This document shows positions 1 to 10,042 of a stretch of DNA of 64,000 bases, in pieces. A model generated the notes under the pieces. It saw only the letters and a program-made list of their open reading frames with translations. It made no database searches and had not been told where the DNA came from. Source of the stretch: Hippopus hippopus (Eukaryota > Mollusca > Bivalvia > Cardiida > Cardiidae); NCBI GenBank assembly GCA_946811185.2, contig OX328106.1, positions 44,404,311-44,468,310 of the forward strand, in the 5' to 3' direction. The first letter of the stretch is position 1. Each line of letters begins with the position of its first letter. A program made the position numbers and the translations under genes.

Positions 1-3000
1 TCAATAATTAAGAATCATAAAATTACAAAAAAAAATTTTTTTGATGGTGTTCCCTTAAAAGGCTACGTAGCCTCTTAAGGTAATTTTAGATTTTGTGCCA
101 AAAATCAAAAAAGCATTGTGAGAATGTCAAGTGACTGGCACGTACTAATGACGCTTAAATTCCATAACATAACAAACATGTAATTATTTTCCATAATGTC
201 TTCTTCGGACACTATGTTTGAAGCTTCGTCTGTGTATTTCCGGTATGTAAATGAGCGAGTTGCTCATGTAAAAATAGACTGTGTTTCCCGTCGGTGTCGA
301 CCTGGGCCGTAGTAAATCCCTAATTTCTCTTGTTGTCGGATGGTTTTCGACTACTGGGGTTTTATGAATGAAAATTAAAAGGCTTTGGGAGTATAAGGAT
401 GATTTTTTTTGTATTTTTGTAAAAATTTCGTCCCAAAATCTGAAGAGCCACCTTTAAAAGAGAGAACTATTTCATACATAGTAATAAATCGTACTAGATA
501 CTTTGGAATGTGATTGTCATTTTGGCAGCATAAGTTAACATGACAGTCTTGAGAAATCTTTGGTCTTCTTTTCCTAATGCAATAAGTGCAGGTGACAAAA
601 GTTTATTTCATTTACCTTTCACCAAATAAATTCATGCTTTCCCAAGACTTTGAGGACATTACAGGACAAGAAAATGTCTCGTTTTTTTCTCCTTTGCAAT
701 AATAATTTAAACCCTTTGAAAGACAAATTCCATTATTTGAGTAACATTTTATTTTTCTTCTAAAAATAATTTGTATATGGAATGGATAAGTTTGTGATTT
801 ATGTTCTCTTGGTCTAGTTTGTCTCAGCTTCATCTCCAGTGAACTGAGCCTGATATAGACTGATATATTAAGGGTCCCTAAAAGCCAGGTACAATGTATG
901 TAAATGTTCATAAATATTGACCCAATTCAAAAAAGTTCACAATTTTTTTCATCGGTGTTCATATACATAAAAAAATATTTTGTTTAGTTTAAGATTTTGT
1001 ATAAATTATAGCCTATCACAAATAATCAATATTATACAAGTGACAGATTTAAGAAAATAAGGTGGGAAAAAAAATCTTAAGAGTTTCCAACTACAACAAC
1101 AACAAACTTTATTTACAGAGAATTTCATCAGAAAATGTGCTTGCCCTATTAATTATCATTTTGGTACAATTAAATATTAGGGTCAGTAATTGACTCTTAG
1201 TTTGTGGTATATTTGTACCTGCCAATCAAAGGTATTGATGATACATTGTCTATCACTAATTTGATACATTGTCTATCACTGATTTTGATAGTTGTGCAAA
1301 GGTGTTAACAGCAGATAATATTTCAAACTATGTAATCAACTCAAGTCTTTAATTATGGAAATATTTAGTCTTTGTTCTTATTTAGCTAGCCACTTTTGCT
1401 TTTAAAATGAATGTTATCATTCCAAAAAATATAGAAAACTAAAATTTTTAACAAGAGATATATGATGCAACAAAGTTTGAAAAAGATTGCAATGGTCCAA
1501 CATGTTTCCGCAATGTGAGCTATAGACATGAGTACTAACTGTTGACGGCACAATGACGTGGGCACAGACAAGTCCATTTTTCGCATAATTTAGAATTTTT
1601 ATAATGTGTAATCACAGTATCAAGACAAATATCACTACAAATTTAATGTACCCCTATGGATGGTAATTGTGGGGTACTCTACAAGTTTAAGGGATACAGA
1701 TAATGAAAACAAAGAATAATAAAAAGATGAAGTCTATTTGAATTTCTAATTTATCCATCTACTTATCATTCTTATAGGTCAAAAAGTAGCGTGCAATACG
1801 GTCGAACAAACAAGCTGGGACGGGCGATAGAGCCCTGGGAAGCACAGACTGGCTTTCGTACGAAAAAGCCCAGAACCGAATGGAAAAAAAAAAGTGTTAT
1901 GGGAAGACTGCTTGTTCTTATCAAATTTCCTTCTTTGTTTGTCATCTTTAACTCACTTTTGATTCAGCAAATGGCTTGCATACCTTTCGGACTCTCTCTT
2001 TTTGATCACAAAGATCTATTTGACAATAGAAACAAAAATTTTGTTTACAGCAGGATTTTGCACGTGCAGCTAGGAACATTTTCGCCGGCATTGTTACTAT
2101 TTCAGCTGGTGCCTGCTTTTGAAACAGACAAATTCGTCCTAGGACTTATTCGCACTTGCTTGTTCGTGCAACCTTATCGTGCACATTATTGAACAAGTTA
2201 CATTTTTTTTGTCAGCCTCCTACTAGGTCTAGCTCATCAAACTGAATTCTACACGCCAAGATTTGATAAGTTTTAGATACTTCTTTACTTCACTGGTGTA
2301 GGCCTATTAATTAAATAGGAGTAGATCTGTCATTATTTTAATCTAGATTTTCAACGTTTTCAGTTCTTTCTTGTCTCGTCGTCACGCAGTAATACTTTCC
2401 TTTGACATTTTCTTATATCTTTATCATATGTATGGCATTACCTCAAATATTGGCTAGTCGTTAACTACCAAAAGGGATATTCATATTAAGAAAGTATTTG
2501 AAGTATACGTGAAAAACGGGCGTTGTTTTGTGAAAAGTTTATTTACAGTCAGTCCAAAATTTTTGGTGCCATTTACATTAAAAAAAAAAAAACGCTAAAA
2601 ATTAATGTCATCAGAATGCAAAAATGTTTTCTACAGTTAATAAAATGTCTTGCTTGAACATTTTTTTCCCTACCAACTATGTCCCGTCATTGAGATATTA
2701 GTTAGCAATTCAATTAAGAAACCTTGTTTCAAAGTAATGTTCAGAGGTAAAATGTACAAGATCATCATTTTGATAACTTATCGTTGATTCCATGGAAATT
2801 CCATTGAAATTTGTGGTGTGTTTTTACATTTCACAGACAAAAACCCCTGAAAATAGCAAACGTCAGGGAAAGCAGGTGCTAATGAAAAGTACCTTTCTTT
2901 TTTATCAAATGGTCTTTAAAATAATGCAAGCCATCATCATATAATTAGAGGGCTTCAATTACTTTTTTAAGGAACCGGTATAAATAACCTTTCTGGAATA

Positions 3001-3800
3001 ACACAGAACCACGCGTCAACTTAAGATTTTTTTTTGCGTTGTAAAATGATCACAAAGCCTCTATGAATTAATGCGAAGTTAATCTGTGTGTTCATAACAG
3101 CCATGAGCTGTTCGCACTATTTTCAGACCACCAATGACGACATTTACAACTTATTATTAATTGTGTCACAAGAAGAGGTCCTGTACCTAACGAGTTTATT
3201 GACACGTTTAGCTGTTCGACACATTGTACAATGCGATCCAAAGAAAAAAAATTGTTTGTGAAAGTTATATATAGACGGTATATTTACAATTGTTTCTTTT
3301 TTCTGTCTTTCTCTTTTGTCAATTTGTGCAGGAACAAAAAGCCCTTTCTAAAGGTGTTTTCAACGACAGCATTATGAATGAAAACTAGGTTACCAAGAAA
3401 ATCTTCTTGGGTAATTATACGAATGGTCTTATTGCAACAACAAAAGCACATTATACAGTCTTGGTGCTGCAGAAGAAGACGTTTTAAAAACTTGATGGTT
3501 TCCTATGAGAGTATAATCTTCACTTCATACAGATGTCCTAATTTTTTGTGATTAATCACATCTTGACTGCACAGGGCTTAGGTACACAATCCTGTTCCTG
3601 CCATCAACTTTCCACCAAACTGAACACCAGAACTATTCCTACCTAATTGAACACCAAAATTGGAACTTATGCTCCCTGTGTCAATCGTTTGAATGAAATC
3701 ATTCCAATAAAAAGTAACTTCAATTGAGTAACAAAGTCGACAGAGAAAACAAGATTCTGTAATGATTAGAGATTAGAGCAATTGAATTCAATTAGGATTG
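1..3800. other. Intergenic, no gene recognised
   Basis: No supported gene. The longest open frame (1791-2192, plus strand, 133 codons) has no recognisable domain and no clear splice or start context. Small structures seen are an inverted repeat at 53-80 centred on GGCTACGTAGCC and a 23-bp direct duplication at about 1237-1285 (unit begins TGATACATTGTCTATC). The rest is AT-rich sequence with homopolymer runs. Confidence 0.6.
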
Positions 3801-3825
3801 TTATAAATTACTTAAGCAATACCCA

Positions 3826-4020
3826 TTTTAGTCCGGTCTGTTAGCTCGAAAATGTTTACCAGCCGGACGAAAGTGTGAAAATTTTATATGATGTAAACAA
3901 TACGTTTCTAAGACGAAAAAAAGGGGTGTGCCCGATTTTAAGGCCCTGGATCAATTTTTATTGCGATTTGAAATTCGGATAACTATTCTGTCCGACTACT
4001 CTTCCTTTGTAGAAAAGTAA
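3826..4020 (+). repeat. Repeat family G, fragment
   Basis: Shares blocks with the reverse complement of 10330-10620 and 13920-14255. Examples are AGTCCGGTCTGTTA, CCGGACGAAAG, GGTGTGCCCGATTT and ACTCTTCCTTTGTA, in the same order. This copy has lost the ATCATGATA-rich palindromic part present in the other two. Confidence 0.6.
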
Positions 4021-4312
4021 TATTGGTGTTTCCCGTTTAGTCACAATGTATGATCGACAAAAAATGGTGTTTCAGAAGTATTTTGCCATTTTAAAGGCAC
4101 CGCTGGATTTAGGGATTGATTTTATGAATATTCTATGTCTTTCGTATCTGTCTGTTTGTCTGTCCGTCCATTTGCGTGTCATTTGCTTGCACTTTACATT
4201 CTTAAAAAGAACTGACTCTGAATTTCGCTGATAATAATTACGATAACAATGCAATAAAAACTTTAGATCAGCGCGGTATTTTCTACTAATATTCAGAGAA
4301 ATGGGCGACTGG

Positions 4313-4530
4313 CCGGACAGCTTAATTGGTACCGTATCTGACTCGTGGAATAGATTTTGCGGGGTCGATACCTAGTTGCGTCAAACATTCTTACCGGGAA
4401 TTTTTCGCCTCTCATCTCTGATGCATTTGAGAAAAGTGGTCAGTAGCTTTGAAAAGAAAATTAGGATAGTACTGGTGTGAGATAGCTTAGCTGTTAAAAT
4501 GGCGTTAAACTCTAATACACTCTAACAAGC
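4313..4530 (+). mobile_element. tRNA-derived SINE
   Basis: The tRNA-like head has an A-box-like AGCTTAATTGGTACC and a B-box-like GGGTCGATACC about 40 bp later. The body shares GCCTCTCATCTCTG, TGAGAAAAGTGG and TACTGGTGTGAGA with the SINEs at 12698 and 51930 in opposite orientation. This is a mobile repeat, not a functional tRNA gene. Confidence 0.65.
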
Positions 4531-4651
4531 AAACAAAACAAAGGAATGTGCCATTAGATGGAGACTGGAGATAAATTACAGAATAACACGAGAAAGCAAG
4601 TCATTAGAACTGAATTTACAGCTTTATAAGCAATACAATCTATTGTTAAAA

Positions 4652-5884
4652 TTAATCTGCCTGTCTGCAATTCCCGCTACAGCCGCAAAGAGATGTGCAT
4701 TGGAGCTGGTGGTTTTTACAAACACAGTTTTTCTTACAAAGGGGCATGGCTTTGCACCCGCAACGTATTAGCTCTCTGCAACTCTTCGCCGCTTCCGGCA
4801 AAGTAGTCCAAATAGGCTGCCAAATGCCATCTACTTTAGACCAACCAAATTGCTCTGGAGATGGCACATTTAGGTATGACTTTAAACTGGATAACCAGAT
4901 ACTGGCTTGGTACAAACTCCTATTTGCATGCAGACATAGAGCATCCTGTATCGGTGGTAAGTTTTGCATCATTCTTACATTTTTCCCCAGGGCAAATAAG
5001 TCTTGCCTCAAGTCGTTCACATGTGTTTGGTTAGTCGTGTGGTCATACATAACACACACAAAGTGCTCAATTAAGGCAAATGCATTTGAATCTACTTTAA
5101 AAGGAGTGAAATGGTTTTCTACAGAAAAAGCAGGTGTAACTGCAGGAAAGGCTTTCCACGTCTTCCACGAAGCTTTCTTGCCTCTACCACCAAATTGAGA
5201 AGTTGTGTCACAGCCGGTAAAAGCATGGAAAAATGGTACAGATTTGGATATGTCAGGGCCAAGGGTGTTGTACATCAAATTTAGATTATAGTACCTTATA
5301 TGTCTACCCTTGCCAAATTTAATCCAGATCTGTAGAGATGGACAGATACTTTGGAATTTAGAAAATAACCCTAGACATATAATGACAACATCGGTATCAA
5401 CTGTGCTTATCAAGATCTTTGAAGCACCTTTTTGTATCGCATGTAATACATGTAGACACATTCTAGTGTCGGCTTCCTCATGATCAGAACAGGTCATAGG
5501 TTCATTACATCCTTTACTAATTACTGACTGTCCAGATGTAATAAAAACTTGTTTGTCGGGTGGATATATGAATGAAGAGACGGTGTCGCTCAAGAGAGCA
5601 AATAGTTCTTCCTTGTTTTTGGAATCACGCAAGAATGACGCGAAATTGACCGGTAACTTTGTTTGGGGAGATACCTTCCTTCTTGAACCCTTTCCCCGTT
5701 TCTCTCTAGTAACTTCTTTCAGACTATCCGGCTTGTATGTATCCCACACAATATCTATTCTGTTGTACTTTAGAAGTTGTCTCTGGGTCTATGGCATGAA
5801 TATTATATTAGCATAATCTGCAAATGTACGTGCGTCTCCTTTTGCTAAGGAATGTATAACAGCTGCGCCATCAAAAACTTTGAC
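4652..5884 (-). pseudogene. C-terminal part: FEN/XPG-like acidic motifs followed by a CXC domain
   Basis: Resumes as VFDGAAVIHSLAKG at the other side of the LINE, meets a TAG at 5789-5791, then runs open to the stop at 4652. Counted from 5749, HEEADTR places acidic residues at 91, 92 and 94, STVDTDVV at 118 and 120, and FTGCDTTS at 181. This order resembles the E-x-E-A, D-x-D and G-x-D metal ligands of FEN1/XPG nucleases in the PIN fold (inferred). Residues 330-361 have cysteines spaced CxC-x5-C-x3-C-x-C-x6-C-x3-C-x-C-x3-C, very close to the tesmin/TSO1 CXC DNA-binding domain. Confidence 0.7.
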
Positions 5885-6689
5885 AAGTATATGGGGAAAT
5901 CATCCGTGTAAAAATATTGAATTAATTCATTGTAAATTTATGAGAAAAATTCTTGGGGTTAAAAAGTCAACTAACCTGGATGGTCTTTATGGAGAGTTAG
6001 GAAGATATCCTATGGAAATAAACAGAAAATTACTTATCATGAAATTTTGGATTAAAATCATAAAAAAACCAGAAAGCTCAATGGTAAAAAAGATTTATCT
6101 TATGTTAAAAAGAGATGCAGATGCCGATAACAATTATAACAATCTAAATTGGGCTTATCATGTAAAACAAACACTCAATCAAATTGGCATGACAAATCTG
6201 TGGCTTAGTCAAAATGGAAATAATTTCCTTGCTAAATACATTGAGCAACGAATAATTGATATGTTTAAGCAAAAATGGTATTCAAATATAAATAATTCAG
6301 CTAGATTGGAATCATACAGTATCTATAAACATAATTTTGAAAGAGAAAAATATCTGGAATGTATAACTAATGACAAATTTAGAATAGCCCTGTCCAAATT
6401 CAGATTATCTTCACATCATTTGGCTATAGAATTAGGTAGACACCTAAACATCCCAAGAGAAAATAGACTTTGTTCGCACTGTAATCAAAATATGGTTGAA
6501 AATGAATACCATTTCCTTCTCACCTGCACAAAATATTATGAACTCCGTAAACAATATCTGAAAAAATATTATTATCAATGGCCAACTATTAATAAATTTG
6601 AATCCTTAATGGGTTCAAAGTCGACAAAAACAATAAATAACGTCGCTCGTTTTATTTTTGCTGCAACAAGACAAAATACAGAGTTCTAA
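5885..6689 (+). pseudogene. LINE reverse transcriptase, C-terminal fragment
   Basis: About 268 open codons ending at TAA 6687-6689, with no intact start because the element is 5' truncated. Typical of the region after the catalytic RT core: LGVKKSTNLDGLYGELGR near the start, and a zinc-knuckle-like CSHCNQNMVENEYHFLLTC (C-x2-C...H-x4-C) about 65 residues from the end. The catalytic YADD box is not included, so it could not act alone. The frame has no stops, so the insertion is fairly recent. Confidence 0.8.
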
Positions 6690-6753
6690 TCTATAATGAA
6701 AATCGCTTTTATTTAATATAGTTTCAAAAATATATTTCATAAGAAATTGTGCA

Positions 6754-6993
6754 ATCATTAACAATGCAAGCCATTAGCGCCAATCAAGCATTTTGGCATT
6801 CTTACAGAGAGTTTTGCTCGAGATCAGACTACTCTTTACGAGTGGTCTGATCTTGAACAAAACAAAATGATGTATCATTACCAATACAGTCCTTTAACGC
6901 CAATCAATCAATTTGACATTCTTATAGGGAGTTTTTGTTCGGGATCAGACTACTCTTGGGGAGTGGTCTGATCTTGAACAAATAAACAGATGT
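6754..6993 (+). repeat. Two 120-bp direct repeats in the LINE 3' UTR, each with a hairpin
   Basis: Units begin ATCATTA at 6754 and 6874. Each contains GCCAATCAA, CATTCTTA, a GGGAGTTTT-like block and a hairpin with arms GATCAGACTACTC and GAGTGGTCTGATC, followed by TTGAACAAA. The units are clearly related but have point differences. Confidence 0.7.
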
Positions 6994-7164
6994 ATTATGG
7001 AAAATCTTTAAAAATGGCGCTGTAAATTATTTCATACTTCTCAGATAATAGCATTCTATTTATGTCTTTGTTTTCTGCGCATGTGGGTATAAATTTGTTT
7101 GATATGTTGTAAGCTATAAACATGCAAGTGCTGTTTTATGCTGAATAAATGTAAACGTATGTAA

Positions 7165-7779
7165 ACGTATGACATCGCATTCAGGAGGATCAAAACTATT
7201 GCACTGACCTAAACAATCCAACAACTCTGATTTGTTATTTGGCAGTTTCCCTTGTTGAGAGAGAGATGGTGGCCATGGATGGTTTTCGTGAGAAAAGAAC
7301 TCCTCTATATTACCTTCACGTACCTGACATGCGATAAATAAACGACTGAACAGAGAAAAATCGCTTTTAAGTTCTATAGTTGCTTCTTTGAGCTTTGACT
7401 TGAGCTTAATTGGTGCTGTTCTAAAAAGTGAAAGTTTGTTCTTTGTAATAGTAGACTGCATGGGCTTTGTTCTATTAACAAGAATTTCTTGCACATATTT
7501 ATCATACTGTGACTTTCCTATTGCTTCGATAGTACTAATCGTGTCAACAACAGCTCCATCTATACATAGATGACTATCAATTGCCATTAGCTCCGAACAA
7601 CTTTCAAGAAATGGCTTCCCGAAATCAGAAATGGTGAGGCATAATTTATTGACTTGCAGTTTGAAAGTTTTCTGTGTTGACAGACCTTCCTCGTGACTCG
7701 AATCACTTACAGAATCGCCAATACATTTGTGTTCGAATTCTTTTAAACCCGAGCTTGCTCGGGACCTGAAATCATCCAT
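7165..7779 (-). pseudogene. Third part of the multicopy gene, interrupted by a LINE
   Basis: Continues the protein after the frameshift near 7750 (from SGLKEFEHK). It includes KSKLKEATIELKSD and a block of acidic and aromatic residues (HENHPWPPSLS). It ends at PPECDV, where the LINE tail begins at 7169. The apparent residues beyond this (7114-7168) are LINE sequence. Confidence 0.65.
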
Positions 7780-9215
7780 TTTTTAAGAGCACTTGGGTTT
7801 TCATTAAGACCAACGGCACCGCCAACACTTTTTATATTTTTTTTATTTTGCTCATGTGCTTGGTCTAAAGGGATCGAAGAAAACCTATTAATGGTCTTCT
7901 GAAAAGTCCAGCAGGATTGAAATGATTCAAGAAAATCGGCAGGTATAGATTCCTTATCTCTGATATGGATTGGCAGCCACCGAGCATAGTTCGTATGATC
8001 CAGAGCGAAAAACCATGGCACCAAGGCTTCCATAACTTCAATGTAAAGTTGAAAGTTTCGCTCACGATGGGATCGCACAAAAATCAACACCAAGAGCTCA
8101 AGCTGTAGGATAAGGTTCCAGAACTTAAACATTGGTACCTTTTTAAGCATGTCAGCTTTCCAAGTAGAGAATGACTTTTCACCAATTTCTCCTTGTTGGA
8201 TTTCAAATGCTTCGTGTTGCAGCTTGGCAAATCCCAAAGCAGTCACCTGATGAGCATGTCTGGTTCTCGTTACATGAGAAACATGTAGAAATGATTCTGC
8301 TGTACCAATTGGAGCAATTTCAGCTTCGCTCAAAGCATTTGTCCAACCGGAATCCTCAAGAAGGTCTCCTACCATTCTCCACAAGGCTATTTCAGTATGT
8401 AACCCGCCCAAAATAACAATAAATGAACTTTCTCCGAAAGAGTCCGGCCATTGCCATTGCATCTGTTTGGCAAAGGCGAAAAGTGGTTGGTCAACAACCA
8501 TGATTGGAAGTTGTCCTGGGTTACAAACGGAAATTATGTCACGAATAACAGTCATTCCATGTCTAATCATCGCAACAGTGGCGGCCTTTTCGTGGAAAAG
8601 AGGCTATAAAGACGATATTCCAGGCAGAATCTTTTCGTCGGGTTGAAGAGACCCATGGTATGCACTCCAAGCTACAAAATCTCTTTTTTCAAGGGTCTGT
8701 TTCAAAAGAAGTGGCTTACAATGTTCGACCCACTCAAGCTCTTTTTGCTTGGCCACTGCAAGATTGCCGCTTATCTTGGTCATTATTGATGGGGGTACAG
8801 TGAACGCATCTAGATTGCAATTCACTGCAGGGACGATTCTAAAACTATCTGGTAATGCTGGACAATCTGTATTGGTATTTGATGAGATCAACAAAGGTTC
8901 TCTTATTCTACTAGGGTTATCAGCAGACGGAAACCGAAAAATACTAATACTTGTCCCATGAAATGATCCTTGTGCAGTAGTTGCAGAAGTATTGTGGTCG
9001 ATATTGTCCAAAGCCCCAACACTCATGATTCCTGTTTTGAGTTGTGTCGTACAAACTACATTTTCATCACGAAATCTATGACAGAGTGCCGAAGTTATCC
9101 CTTCTTGTATTTCTAACAAACGGTGATAACTAACACTTAGACCCAAATCATTCATCTGATTAATCAGTTTTTTGCCACGAGTAAGGGTGTGAATGTTAAG
9201 ACCGACGTACAAAGG
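7743..9215 (-). pseudogene. Middle part of the multicopy gene, one in-frame stop
   Basis: The block from 9212 includes the conserved stretches LYVGLNIHTLTR, ALDNIDHNTSATTAQGSFHG and, after the TAG at 8604-8606, IRHGMTVIRD, VDQPLFAFAKQ, LGGLHTEIALW, VPWFFALDHTNYARWLP and SSIPLDQAHEQN. The same frame runs on both sides of the TAG, so it is a point stop and not an end. The frame closes at 7743 just after GPEQAR, where a one-base shift passes into the next block. Confidence 0.7.
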
Positions 9216-10042
9216 AAGCGGTGGTTCACGAAGTCTTGAATGTCGCCGTGAAGTGTTCGCTCTAGAAACGCTTTCCTTGGAATTAAAAAGGATCTAGATC
9301 TGTTAATAGTTTTGGCAGACTGAAAAACGCCAAGTCTCTCTTCATATAGAGAATGCAATTCAGAAAGTTTGTAGATGTATACCCCCTCTTCTATTCCAGC
9401 TTCAACGAAGTACACAAGTTCAGCAAAAACCTGAGCCTCTACTAACTCGCTAGATGTTAAAGAAGCAATAGGCGTTTCGATTGTCTTACGTTCGAAACTT
9501 CGAAAACGGTTTTTATATCCTAGCATACACTTGCTGTGATATTTTGCTTCTATAGCAACAAGATCTCCACCGGAGATGCGTGATAAAAGATCAATGCCTT
9601 GTAACTTTGTGGCCGTATCTCGAAGCTGTGTATCTAGGTGGAAGGTAGAACAACTATGGAGGAATCCCTCGGAACTTTCACAAAAGATACATTTTAGTTT
9701 GTGACTGGTTGGAGCTGAAACTCCACTAAGTCGCCGAGATTTCCTTTTCGAAGACTCTGCATCGTCTTTAATTGAACGTGCGTGTCGCTCTCGGGCACGT
9801 GCTATCTTTGAGCTAACAAACTTTAGACGACAAAATTTGTGCCATTTTGCAGAATTAGTAACAAAGTCTTCGGTTCTTTCTTTACTGATAATAATAATTG
9901 AAGTTGGCAATTTATCTAAAGATAAAAAGCCATTGACAACTTGAAGAAAATCCGTATAGGATTGCTTTGCATTTGGTCGATCGGCAGGACAAATCAAATT
10001 GCCTTCAGATTTTCCGCATACAATGCAATTGCTCCAATCCAT
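9215..10042 (-). pseudogene. N-terminal part of the multicopy gene, duplicated zinc-binding-like motifs
   Basis: About 275 residues from the ATG at 10042. Two similar modules are visible: C6-x2-C9 paired with H68-x2-C71, and C118-x2-C121 paired with H169-x2-C172. The spacing suggests two zinc-binding units. A basic linker (residues 78-105, rich in R and K) lies between them. The frame stays open to 9164, but past about 9222 the protein matches the family only in another frame, so the last 20 or so residues of this frame are spurious. Confidence 0.65.

Larger units (their letters stand above)
5885..7169 (+). mobile_element. 5'-truncated non-LTR retrotransposon (LINE) insertion
   Basis: Holds the C-terminal part of a LINE reverse-transcriptase ORF and its 3' UTR, inserted into the gene on the other strand. 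TGAC occurs at 5881-5884 and again at 7170-7173. Joining the flanks through one TGAC restores the host reading frame (CDV-KVFDG). The 3' end is two copies of GTAAACGTAT (7150-7170), a tail type seen in CR1-like and related LINEs without poly(A). The exact clade is not assigned. Confidence 0.85.
4652..10042 (-). pseudogene. Broken copy of a multicopy gene: CxxC/HxxC N-terminus, nuclease-like region, CXC C-terminus
   Basis: Read on the minus strand, four open blocks (10042-9164, 9212-8604, 8570-7743, 7779-7114) and a last block (about 5880-4652) form one protein of roughly 1,000 residues. The order matches an uncharacterised high-copy protein family I know from cnidarian, mollusc and fish genomes. 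Visible breaks are: a frame change near 9220, where the family is usually longer (probable deletion); an in-frame TAG at 8604-8606; a frameshift near 7750; a LINE insertion at 5885-7169; and an in-frame TAG at 5789-5791. No intron is needed, which suits a retrocopy or mobile gene. No terminal repeats were found. The molecular function is unknown, and the domain reading below is inference. Confidence 0.8.

Noticed and set aside
1791..2192. 133-codon open frame on plus
   Set aside because: No known domain, composition like the surrounding DNA, no splice or start support.
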